From: Farysia itapuensis
Taxonomy: Eukaryota; Basidiomycota; Ustilaginomycetes; Ustilaginales; Ustilaginaceae
Assembly (NCBI GenBank): GCA_023212645.1
Contig: JALBYC010000037.1
Location: 1-64,000, forward strand
Direction of reading: 5' to 3'
DNA: 64,000 nucleotides
The notes beneath the pieces are model-generated. The model was not told where the DNA came from. It searched no databases and worked only from the letters and a program-made list of their open reading frames with translations. Of the stretch, positions 29,559-39,622 are shown in pieces; the stretch's first letter is position 1, and every line of letters begins with the position of its first letter. The position numbers and the translations under genes are program-made.

Positions 29559-29997
29559 CTACTTAGCGACGAGAATGACGTAGCGGAGTGCTTCCGACTG
29601 TCCCTCGGCGTGGAGTTCGACACAAGTACCCGCTTCTTCGTGAGCAATGAGCTGATCTCTGGTCGGGACAAAGACGTTTTCGCAACTGTACAAACAGAAC
29701 ATGCTAATATGTCAGTACTCAGTACTATCTCTGTTCTTTCTTTCGCCCGTGTACATACTCTGGGGTGGCAGAAAAGGCAATTCTAGCATCTTCGAAATTG
29801 GCAAGTTGAACAATGCTGAATGCGCCAGTCTTGCCCTGGGGGTCAATGGGCTGGCACGAAGCGTCAGGCACAACAGCGTGTCGGGGGCTATCGCTTCCGT
29901 CACCGCACGGAACCACAGCGCTGAAAGAGCTAGAGGCAGCGACCAGGCTGGTCGACAGTAGACAGGCCAGCCAGAGCGCTCTTACACTTGATACCAT
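29559..29997 (-). CDS. Small secreted cysteine-containing protein, unknown
   Basis: There are two exons, 29997-29759 and 29685-29559 (73-nt intron, GTATGT donor, TACAG acceptor), encoding 121 aa. Residues 1-22 form a signal peptide (VRALWLACLLSTSLVAAS). The mature part has four cysteines, at about 31, 48, 81 and 101, enough for two disulfides, and no membrane segment. No family was recognised. The size, secretion signal and paired cysteines fit the broad class of small secreted fungal proteins, some of which act as effectors at host or microbe contacts; that role is inference. A TATA-like box lies 70 bp upstream. The reading frame after the splice stays open for 42 codons to a TAG, supporting the intron. 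Confidence 0.7.
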
Positions 29998-30066
29998 ACT
30001 TGTAAACGTGAAGTGTGAGAATAGGTAGACGACGCTGTCGTGCAAAGCTTGCGAACAGAGCGGATC

Positions 30067-30072
30067 TATATA
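30067..30072 (-). promoter_or_regulatory. TATA-like box of the small secreted protein gene
   Basis: TATATA is located 70 bp upstream of the ATG at 29997. Its distance fits a fungal TATA element and suggests regulated expression. Confidence 0.45.
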
Positions 30073-30440
30073 CACAGGCAGCGCACAAGCCTGTCAGTCC
30101 CCTCGAAGCTTGATGCCCGGAACATTCTCTCTAATACTCTCTCTGCCGTCATGTTTCATCTGAGTTCTCTACAAAGCCAGGGCATTAGCTGTAATTGGTC
30201 CTCGATAGTCGCCGTACCCTGCAGAGTTCCATCTTGATAGCTGCCCCACCGCGGTCACAATGGACAGCTCGCCAACTGCAGACGCTGTCGGCAACTTCAC
30301 TGCGATGTAATCTGCCGTTCATACCGTGTCGCCAGGACCACTTTGCACACACTGCCGCGGTGCATCAGATCCTACGTTGCGCGTTCACATCACCATGGGT
30401 AAGCACGGGTCTGCACGGGTTCCCACGCTGCCCTCTGACA

Positions 30441-30632
30441 ATGCCGCCGCCGCCACCGCACCTCAGCGAAATGCAAGACAACAAAGCGAATGAAGATAAG
30501 TTGCCACCTTTCCCAGTCATCCCCACTTCATCTCAAGACTACGTACGCGCACACGGCGCCACGAATTAGCAATTACACCTTGCATAACAGATGATGAAGC
30601 TCAATGCGCAACTCCGAAACATCCTTCGATGA
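30441..30632 (+). CDS. Possible 47-aa spliced micro-gene
   Basis: The candidate is weak. ATG 30441 opens a Pro-rich frame (PPPPPHLSEMQDNKANEDK, then LPPFPVIPTSSQDY). A GTACGC donor after 30542 and a CATAACAG acceptor before 30591 would join it in frame to a 13-residue helical end, MMKLNAQLRNILR, before TGA. The intron would be 48 nt, shorter than the others in this window. Unspliced, the frame ends eight codons later. I recognise no family. It lies 43 bp from the convergent flippase gene and may simply be untranslated sequence. Confidence 0.2.
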
Positions 30633-30675
30633 CTGACTATATACACAACAGCTCTGAGGAAGAAGATGTGACTAC

Positions 30676-33600
30676 TCATGTCTGGTGGTCGGTGACGTCG
30701 TCCTCCTCTTGGTGAATCATGGTGAGACGCTTCTTGTCTCGTTTCTGCAAAGTACGCTTGAGAGCGTTGGGAAGAAGACGGTCTTTGACCGAGCTTCTGC
30801 GCTTGTTTTGACGCGAAGAGGGTTCGTCAGACGAAAATGTAAAGCCGCGATTCGGAGTCTCGCTGCCAGTGAGCATGTCGTAGTGAGTGCTGCTGGCACG
30901 AGAAGCAGTCTGGCGTAGTTCATGCATCTGCATGCCGCCAGACCCAACTCGAGCTGTACTATGACCCGTGTTGCTAGCAGGACGTACCAGGCCGTCGCTA
31001 GTCTGATATGTGCCGCTCGTACGACCGAGGCTCGAGGCCGCATACGCTGCTTTTTGCGCATGTGGCATCGCCGGATCATGCACAAAGTCGTGTTGTGGGT
31101 CCATCTTGTCCACGTATCGCAAGACGTCAATGTCTGTCGGGTAATATACTTGGCGGAAGCTCTTGGACAAGAAACGTGGCAGTAGGCACACGAAGCAAGT
31201 AAGGAAACCAAGTGTCCAGAACTGAATCGACTCGTACAGGAAGTGGTTGTTGCCGTAAGAGTAGGTGGACGGGAAGGCAGCGTAGATGGGCGCAAAGCAG
31301 AACATGACAAGCGTTCCTGCCCAGACACCGCCAAAGATGAACCAGGTCCATGCACGCGTGTTGAGACCAGCGTACAAGTTGGCGATGAGCACAGAGCCGA
31401 TACACAATGCCGTCGACCACTCGTACAAATTGATGTCGTACCCGTCGCTTCGCGCCGTGGTCATGTCGTACGCATAGGCGTAGAAGAAGAACAAAACCGC
31501 CGACTGGTACAGGCCATCAATGAAGCAGATCAGGTAAGGTCTGATGCCAAAGTATTTTCCTTCTCTTGATCTCCGATAAAGCTCAGGAACTTCCATAAGC
31601 ACCTGGTCGTTTACATTGCGATCAAAGATGCCGATGAAGATGACAGCCGCCACTGTCCAGACAGCGTTCCAGAGCAGAATGTAGACATAGTCGAGTGCTT
31701 GAGTGGTGGACCAGGCGCAGTAGATCTGAAACCAGAAAAGATATCCGACCTGAATGAACTGCTTGTAGAAGAAATTGGTGATCATCGTCGAGTTTCGGTA
31801 GTACGACCAGTGGCCGTGGACGAGGACAAGACGCTTCAGGTAGCGGAACTGTGCGATAGCATAGTCAGAGGAGTTGACGGCTTGAAGACCCTCTTCACCA
31901 GCAATACCAACGCCGACGTGAGCGGCTTGAATCATGCTGACATCGTTAGCTCCGTCACCGATGGCAAGCGTCATGACGCCCAGACCATCCCGGATTAGTC
32001 GTACGATGAGTGCTTTCTGCAATGGGGATACTCTGCAGCAGATGACTGCTTTGCACTCGGTCGAGATACGGAGCAGCAGATCCTTGCTGAACTCTTCACT
32101 CAATGCGTGACCAAGTGCCGTACCATCAATGACAAGCGCAAAGCCGCCCGAACGCTGACCGTTGTCCTCTCCAACCAGAGAGATCTGACTGACACTACTT
32201 CGACGATTTCGTTGATACGACGGGCGTCGGGACATGAAAGAGGATCGTCTGCTCTCTGGCTCTTCCGCACCTGGCGGTTGGTGCATCATTTCTTGCAACA
32301 CTTGCGGTCCACCGAAGAAGCGGACGACAGCCTTCTTGAGTTGCTCGTAGGCCGAATTGGGTTGGCCATACTCACCACCTCGAACCACTACCAGATTCAT
32401 GTCTTCTGTAAGCAGCATGGTGCTGTATCCAATTGCAATGGCCGTCTCGAGCTTATCGCCTGTGGCTACCCAGACATTGATGCCAGCCCGTTTGAGATCC
32501 GCAATGGTCTCAGGCACACCTTCTTGAAGTTTGTCTTCGATGGCGGTGGCGCCATACAGGTCAAAGTCCTTTTCTAGCTCGCTTGCCAACGCTTCCATTC
32601 TCTCTTCACGATTCTGGATGGACACGGATGCTTCGTGGAAACGATGAGACCAATCAGCGTAGAAGTCTGAGGACAGCTCTTTGCCACCCAAGCACAGGGT
32701 CCGCAAACCTTTGTTTGCAAATTCTTCGAGTGCAGCATCGGTTCCTTGCTTGAGCTCGTCTTGACCGGCTCTGCTTCGTTCGAACATCATGCTGTCGGCT
32801 CCTTTTGCAAGCAGCAAGAGCTGACCGTCCGATTCTCGTCTGACTACCACACTCATCCTCTTCCGTGCGGATGAGAATTCGTTGACTGTAAGCAGCTCGT
32901 AAATCTCGGGTTGCTCGGACTCGGGTACAGACAGACGAAGCGTTTGCCTTTCCTTGCCAAGGAAGATGAAGCCAACGTCGGCAGCGGCCTGCACGAGTGC
33001 TTGCTCGTCGGGACTTTGAGCTTGATATTCGATGCATCCGTCTTCTAGATCGCCGACCAGGACTGTATGGCAGAGTGCCAAACAACGGAAGAAGCGACCA
33101 AGATCCTTGTTGTGGTCTGATCCGGTGTCTTTGACAGCAGCAGAGAGCTGTGCATCTCGGAATGGCGGAATTTCGGGGTTAGACGGTCGCACCTTCTTCC
33201 GTGCAATCTCGGTCTCCGATCCGGACGTAAGGATGTCTGAATTATCGTTGCTGTAAACGTCCTTTTCAACAGAGTCGATGCCGTTTGAATCAGCCTGGGT
33301 GGAATGCTCGCCATGGTATATTGTGCCGGCAATGGCACATTCGCGGAAGACCATGACGTTCTGAGTCAAAGTGCCTGTCTTGTCACTGAAGATGTACTCG
33401 ATTTGGCCAAGGTCGTCGGAAAGATTCCATGACTTGGCGGTCGTGCGGCGATTCGTTTTTTCATACCAGATGTCATAGTCATCATAGATAAAGTAAGCTT
33501 GCGCCAAGCGAACGAACTCGAAGGAAATGTAGAGCGAGATGGGCACAATGTTTTGGAAGGTGATGAGCGAGTTTGCAAAGGCGATGAGACCGTTGATACG

Positions 33601-35133
33601 CGGGTTATCATCGCTGTGAACAGCCCCGTACTCCCAATATGCACCACGTTGAAAGTAGTATTCTTCGAGAATGTGATCTGCAATGGCGCACGCTGTCGAG
33701 ATAATAGCAAGGATGATCAAACTGAACTTGACCATGGGATTCATGAGTCTCTCGACTTGAGAACGCTTGCTAGGCGTCATGCCCGAATTTGCGACGATCT
33801 TTGTGTCCCAGCCCGTCATGAGTACAATGCCGATGACCCACTTGGTGTTACGCAAACTGCAACCACGAAGCAATACCTGATTGAGGGTGACGGGACATTG
33901 AAGCGGGTTGCCATTCTTGTCGAAGCGATCGCTGAGGACGACACTAGCGTTGAGACGGTACATATTGGTATCTTGCGGCTCGGCATCAATGCGCAGAGAT
34001 GCCCGTGCACAGTCGTCAGGTGAGCGAAGCGAAGAAAGTTCGGGTACAGCATGACGAGCTTTGAGGTTGGTCTCTCCGTCCAAGTTTTTCGTTTCAATGT
34101 AGCAACTGTCTTCCTCTTCACTGGTGGCGCAGATGATGATGTCTGCAGGGATCGGCTCGTTGTTTTTGAGGTAAACAAAGTCGCCAACAGCCAAGTCCTC
34201 CCAGTTCTTGACTTTCCATCGTGGCGCTTTCTTAGCGAAAAAGTCATGTTCCTCCTCCGGCGACAGAATGCGTCCGTTATGTCGGATCCTTCCATCGTCC
34301 AATTGCTCATATTCAGACTCAAACATGCTGTGACGCGTGGTGGTCCTTCGATGAAATTGATGCGAGGCTTGCAGGTCCAAATTTGCTTCCCCGGGAACCG
34401 GTACACCTGTCCCACCGGTAGTGGCACCCCCGCCTGGAGCATCGGCTGGAGGTTGGATCGGCTCGACATTTTGCTGAGGTCCCTGAGCTGCGGCTGCTTT
34501 CTGTTCCATTTCTGCTTGTAATCGCTGACTCGTGCGCTTTTTGCCGCCAAACATCTTGTTGTGTATTGACGTGAAAGCAGCCTTGATGCTACGGCTCTTT
34601 GCTTCCATGATGTTTGGGTTTTTCCAGCCACCGCCGGTGAGCGTCTTGACTCGAAGACGGTTGATATTCCTGTCTGACTGATGACGCTTAATGTCTTCGT
34701 AGCCGTCCTTGATCATGGTGATGCCGAGCACGGCTAGCAGCGGCAACATGGAAACACCAGGGTTGATGGTGGTAAATTGTGGGAAGAATTGGAGAATGAC
34801 GATCAACAAGAAGAAGAGATTGGCGACACGCTGGAATTGCTCGAGCAAGTTCTTAAAGACAAAGTTGTAAAGGGTATATTTGGCTGTCAGGACTTGATTG
34901 CTTGCGAAGGTGAAGTTCTTGTCGGGGCGACCCTTGTGATCAAACACATGCTCGGGCAAAGGCTGGTTAAAGTACACGGCACGAGGCGTCGGGGGTGGAC
35001 GGGTTTTCTTGAATACATCATCTGGGTCGAAGCTGATAGACTGCAGCTTTGTCCAGTACGACCTGAGCTTGCCAGGCGGTGACTGAGAAGCAGCTTTGAC
35101 CTTTGGCTTGTTACTCTTGGTCTTGCCAAACAT
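30676..35133 (-). CDS. P4-ATPase phospholipid flippase, Dnf1-like
   Basis: The product is 1485 aa from ATG 35133. Family knowledge: P4-ATPases move phospholipids from the outer to the inner leaflet of plasma and Golgi/endosomal membranes, usually with a Cdc50 partner. Seen here: an N-terminal cytosolic region with PRAVYFNQPLPEH, a first membrane pair (FKNLLEQFQRVANLFFLLIV), an actuator region with DGETNLK, the phosphorylation site DKTGTLTQN near 581, the nucleotide-binding domain with KGADSMMFERS, GDGANDVSMIQAAHVGVGI, and about ten membrane segments in total. A disordered insertion of about 130 residues (Gln/Pro/Gly-rich) separates the first helices from the actuator domain. Length and start fit the plasma-membrane Dnf1/Dnf2 branch; assignment to the exact branch is inference. 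Confidence 0.9.
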   Translation of the reverse strand: MFGKTKSNKPKVKAASQSPPGKLRSYWTKLQSISFDPDDVFKKTRPPPTPRAVYFNQPLPEHVFDHKGRPDKNFTFASNQVLTAKYTLYNFVFKNLLEQFQRVANLFFLLIVILQFFPQFTTINPGVSMLPLLAVLGITMIKDGYEDIKRHQSDRNINRLRVKTLTGGGWKNPNIMEAKSRSIKAAFTSIHNKMFGGKKRTSQRLQAEMEQKAAAAQGPQQNVEPIQPPADAPGGGATTGGTGVPVPGEANLDLQASHQFHRRTTTRHSMFESEYEQLDDGRIRHNGRILSPEEEHDFFAKKAPRWKVKNWEDLAVGDFVYLKNNEPIPADIIICATSEEEDSCYIETKNLDGETNLKARHAVPELSSLRSPDDCARASLRIDAEPQDTNMYRLNASVVLSDRFDKNGNPLQCPVTLNQVLLRGCSLRNTKWVIGIVLMTGWDTKIVANSGMTPSKRSQVERLMNPMVKFSLIILAIISTACAIADHILEEYYFQRGAYWEYGAVHSDDNPRINGLIAFANSLITFQNIVPISLYISFEFVRLAQAYFIYDDYDIWYEKTNRRTTAKSWNLSDDLGQIEYIFSDKTGTLTQNVMVFRECAIAGTIYHGEHSTQADSNGIDSVEKDVYSNDNSDILTSGSETEIARKKVRPSNPEIPPFRDAQLSAAVKDTGSDHNKDLGRFFRCLALCHTVLVGDLEDGCIEYQAQSPDEQALVQAAADVGFIFLGKERQTLRLSVPESEQPEIYELLTVNEFSSARKRMSVVVRRESDGQLLLLAKGADSMMFERSRAGQDELKQGTDAALEEFANKGLRTLCLGGKELSSDFYADWSHRFHEASVSIQNREERMEALASELEKDFDLYGATAIEDKLQEGVPETIADLKRAGINVWVATGDKLETAIAIGYSTMLLTEDMNLVVVRGGEYGQPNSAYEQLKKAVVRFFGGPQVLQEMMHQPPGAEEPESRRSSFMSRRPSYQRNRRSSVSQISLVGEDNGQRSGGFALVIDGTALGHALSEEFSKDLLLRISTECKAVICCRVSPLQKALIVRLIRDGLGVMTLAIGDGANDVSMIQAAHVGVGIAGEEGLQAVNSSDYAIAQFRYLKRLVLVHGHWSYYRNSTMITNFFYKQFIQVGYLFWFQIYCAWSTTQALDYVYILLWNAVWTVAAVIFIGIFDRNVNDQVLMEVPELYRRSREGKYFGIRPYLICFIDGLYQSAVLFFFYAYAYDMTTARSDGYDINLYEWSTALCIGSVLIANLYAGLNTRAWTWFIFGGVWAGTLVMFCFAPIYAAFPSTYSYGNNHFLYESIQFWTLGFLTCFVCLLPRFLSKSFRQVYYPTDIDVLRYVDKMDPQHDFVHDPAMPHAQKAAYAASSLGRTSGTYQTSDGLVRPASNTGHSTARVGSGGMQMHELRQTASRASSTHYDMLTGSETPNRGFTFSSDEPSSRQNKRRSSVKDRLLPNALKRTLQKRDKKRLTMIHQEEDDVTDHQT

Positions 35134-36129
35134 GATGATGGAAGCAAGTGCCAGAAAGCGCAGGCAAGCGCGATTCAGCTAAAGCACGTACGCAAAGATG
35201 AGTGTTGTCGAGACGGAAAGGTATTGGAACCCGACGGTGTATGAGGGCAGGAGGATTGATGATATACAGCAGCCGGCCGATCCGAGCCACGAGTTTCCCA
35301 AATTGCAAATCAAACACAGCCAATTGTCTGCCAACGTGAAGTAATATCAATTTCTTGGCCGTCGGACATGGATCTCCGCGCGTCATTCGCCCTATCAACT
35401 CAGCACCTCCATGGAAACGGCAGAAGAGAATCTTGCGCAAATCACATCATCGACATCCAAGATCCAACATTGTGGCTAGTATGTGCGAGAAAACCAATTG
35501 TACGTGCAAGGAACGATGGCTGTACCGACAGTCAGCCCAGTCTGTCACCATTGGCAATACAACCATTACGCAATGTAAAAATAGCTAGCTTCTTCAAAAG
35601 AGTGGATTACATCGGATTTAACCGCTTGGGGCCGCTCAAGCTAAAATTGTCAGCTTGCCAATTTAACACAATGAAAAAGGAAAATCAGAGAATTCGTAGT
35701 CGGATTGGAGTCTAATGAGAGCAAAATGCTCGATTGACTGACCTCCAACCAGACTCCAATTGTCCTACAACTGCCAACGAGACTACGATCGTACTACGAT
35801 CAAAAGACGATCAGACGCACGTCTAGATGCCGCAAGATTGACGGGTATGGTTCAAGCTCAGTGTAAGATTGTCACACGCAGTCGCAGTTCGATGTACGGT
35901 CAATTGTAGTTTAATTGTAGTCCAATTGTAGGCACGATGTAGGTAAGATGAGCTCTAAAAGGCGAGGCATGGGCGGCTCAGCGAGCCTGCCATTCTGGCA
36001 GGGCCATCGCTTTGTAGTCCCGTCGAGATGCATGACGTGAGGAACAATAAGATGCGGGTGTGGTATACGAAAGGCTGTTCCGCCTGCTCTGGGTGTCCGC
36101 GTGTCGGTCAATCCTTGCTTACCTGCTTT
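35134..36129. other. Gene-free region with AATTGTAG motifs
   Basis: This is the upstream side of the flippase gene, AT-richer than the rest. Three near-tandem AATTGTAG units lie at 35901-35932, a related inverted form (CCAATTGTCCTACAA) lies at 35755-35770, and repeated CGATC/TACGATC sequence lies at about 35785-35815. No coding signal is supported. Confidence 0.5.
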
Positions 36130-36239
36130 CTACTCGAGCTTCTGCTCTATGCTGGGTGTAGTCTTACTGCTGCTTTCCTTGCGCATTTCTTTCTGCTTGT
36201 GGCCCTTTCTGTACCACGCGAGGCAAGAACGAGATCGAA

Positions 36240-37005
36240 AGAGAAAGGAAGAGAATAGACAAAGTCCAGATAGCGAAGCAGCAGTGAACAGACGAAGTCG
36301 ACGGATAGGAAGAATTGCTCTTTTCTTCTGTCTCACTCTTCTCGATCCCTTGAGCCCGCTTTGCACCACATGATGGCGAGAAGACAGATCAGAAGGCAGA
36401 GAAGAGGATAGACAGAGTCCAGAAGCAGTGCCGTGTTCTTCTGCCTCCCTCTTTTCGACCTCCTTGGCCCTTTCTATACCACAAAATGGCAAGGAAGAGA
36501 TCAGAAGACCGAACAAAGGATAGACAAAGTCCAAGAGCGTTGCTCTATTCTGCTGTCTCACTCTTCCCGATTCCCTGAGCCCTTTCTGCGCCACTTCGTG
36601 GACTGAACAAGATCAGAAGACCGAAATGAGGATAGACAGAGTCCTGAAACAGTGCTCTTTTCTGCTGTCTCACTCTTCCCAGTCTCCTTGGTCTTTTCTA
36701 TTGCGCATAATGGCAAAAGAACAGATCAGAAGACAGGAAGGAGGATAGACAGAGTCCAGAAGAATTGCTCTATTCTGCTGTCTCACTCTTCCCGACCTCC
36801 TTGGTCATTTCTGTCGCGCATAATGGCAAAGAAAAGATCAGAAGACAGGAAGGAGGATAGACAGAGTCCAGAAGCATTGCTCTATTCTGCTGTCTCACTC
36901 TTCCCGACCTCCTTGGCCCTTTTCTATACCACGAAATGGCAAGAAAGAGATCAGAAGACAGGAAAGAGGATAGACAGAGTCCAGAAGCAGCAGGAAGGCC
37001 AGAGG
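36240..37005. repeat. Minisatellite, about seven units of 112-113 bp
   Basis: A conserved core GACA(G/A)AGTCC starts at 36258, 36411, 36523, 36635, 36748, 36860 and 36973. The last six starts are 112-113 bp apart; the first interval is 153 bp. Each unit runs through a pyrimidine-rich stretch (TGCTGTCTCACTCTTCCCGA), a TGGC(A)AGA-type segment and an AGATCAGAAGAC segment. The unit length is not a multiple of three and open frames shift between units, so it is unlikely to be coding. Most units can pair AGACAG with CTGTCT and AGAA with TTCT over a short loop. Confidence 0.9.
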
Positions 37006-37020
37006 CAAGATGGGTAGAAA

Positions 37021-37786
37021 GAAAAGTGGAAGGGGACTGGGATAGGCTCTGAGGAGAAGTCAAGACACGCATACTAGCCGCAAACGAAAGGAAGCATTGG
37101 CAGTAAGCCTATGAAGGGCTGACGCGCTCACTTTGACAGTGGCAGCTTGCCGAGGATGACTGCTGAAGCAGTGGCAACTTGTGACCACGCTTCGGTGCAG
37201 AAGGAGGGTGCACAAGTAGAGACGTCTAAGAGTCCCGTCCCACTCCGCTATATGCTTGCAACTTTTTGCGACAAAGTGCAGCCTGCCTACCTTTGATGCC
37301 TTGACGGCCTTGATTCGAGCCACAAAGGTTGAATCAAGATCTTTTTCGAAGGCGCAGTTGAAGCCTCTCAAAAGTCCTGGTGGTAGAAAAGGAAAATGCG
37401 TCGCGCGTGTCACAGAGTTCATCACTAGAACTAAGTTTGCCTTTGGCTGAGTCACAGTGGGCTGAGTCGTCGTTGCGTTGTGCTGACTATCTGATCTGAC
37501 ATCGCGTCTGCGCAAACGAACTTCGAGATTTGGGAGTCGAGATGTGATGAGTTGAGATGGAGTTGAGAAGGAGTTGAGAAGGAGTTGACGTGTAGTCCAG
37601 TCGTAGTCCACGTGGTTTTCACTACTTCTGGACTACAATCAGACTCAAATTAAAACGACTCACTTTGAACTACAATATTTTTTCACTGTGCAATTTAACA
37701 TATGCGACAAAAAGATGTTAGAGCATAGTTTGAAGCCCATCACGCTGCACGCTAGCTCGCTAGATTTTGGCCGATTGGCTGGATAG
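37021..37786. other. Gene-free region with GAGTTGAGA and GTAGTCC repeats
   Basis: This is the 3' side of the minisatellite, up to the TPI gene. It includes a GAGTTGAGA(A/T)G repeat (three to four copies at 37550-37588) and GTAGTCC direct and inverted copies at about 37591-37640 resembling the AATTGTAGTCC motifs left of the minisatellite. No gene is supported. Confidence 0.45.
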
Positions 37787-38606
<820 letters not shown>

Positions 38607-38912
38607 GATTGCGATAGTATGATGGTGGTAAGGTACACAAACCTGTCGAGTTCTTCCGACAAATCCCAGTCACAATCACGATCCGATATTCGAACGGTGC
38701 ACAATCGATTATCATTCACTTTCAAGTCAACGCCAATCAAATCACAAATGTGAATTAAACGCGCAAACGCGAGCCTCCACCGGAAAGGCCTAACAGTTGC
38801 GCATGGACCGTTTCCGTTTTTCTGGCGCACCCCTTGGAACACGCAACTCATCCTTGGTTGCTAGCCGTCATCAACACACGCAGCATCTAGCGCCACTGCT
38901 ACTCCACCCACC
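38607..38912. other. Divergent promoter of TPI and profilin
   Basis: This 306-bp region separates the starts of two normally abundant housekeeping products. A CAAATCACAAATG-type AT-rich stretch and pyrimidine-rich sequence precede the profilin start. I see no other gene. Confidence 0.45.
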
Positions 38913-39449
38913 ATGTCCTGGCAAGCATACGTCGACACAAACCTCGTCGGTACCGGCAAGATCACCCAGGCTGCCATCATCGGTTTGAAAGGGGGCGTCT
39001 GGGCTACAAGTTCTGGTTTCACAGTATGTACCCAGCGATTCTGGTTCAGATATGTGACGTGAAGTTGCGATAGAAGCTTACATCCGTCTGATTCCACTCC
39101 AGGTGTCTCCTGAAGAACAAAAAGCTATCATTGCTGGGTTTGACGACCCTTCAGGTCTACAGGCTGGTGGCGTACGCGCCAACGGCAAAAAGTTCTTCAC
39201 CCTGGGCGTTACTCCCAAGACCATCTATGGGAAGCAGGCCGTACGTATCTTTGATCCGCATAACAATCGCTGTCAGACTAACTCATAGCTCAACCATTCG
39301 CACTCATTTTGAAACAGGCCGACGGGCTGGTGGCAGTGAAGACCAATCAAGCTGTTTTGGTTTGCGTCTACGTAGCACCAATCATTCCCGGAGACGCCAA
39401 CAAAGTCGCAGAAGGCCTCGGAGACTACTTGATCTCAGTTGGATACTAG
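38913..39449 (+). CDS. Profilin
   Basis: There are three exons, 38913-39023, 39103-39240 and 39318-39449 (introns 79 and 77 nt, donors GTATGT and GTACGT, all phase 0), giving 126 aa. Seen here: the N-terminal MSWQAYVDTNLVGTG, the central IIAGFDDPSGLQAGG and the C-terminal AEGLGDYLISVGY, which together are diagnostic of fungal profilin. Profilin binds actin monomers and polyproline, feeding formin-driven actin assembly. It is convergent with the SAPS-domain gene, 173 bp away. Confidence 0.97.
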
Positions 39450-39622
39450 TGACCAGTCGCACCTTTAGAGAAGCCCGAGAGGGAACAGCAAATACGATTG
39501 AGCCATTTGCACAGCTCGGACTCCACCTCATCACTCGAAGAGGCGACACTGCGGGTTGTATTGCTTGTGCTCTATGATTACTTTTGGTTTTATGCTCTGG
39601 CTATGGGTGTTAGCCGGTGTGC

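Larger units (their letters stand above)
29998..30675. other. Intergenic region
   Basis: This gap of 678 bp lies between the secreted-protein promoter and the 3' end of the flippase gene. It holds the TATA-like element at 30067 and a very uncertain spliced micro-ORF at 30441-30632 (listed separately). A CACGGGTCTGCACGGGTTC direct repeat of CACGGGT lies at about 30400-30425. Confidence 0.4.

Noticed and set aside
36130..36594. Minus-strand frame across the minisatellite
   Set aside because: The unit length of 112-113 bp shifts frame each copy; the translation is repetitive and basic without domain.
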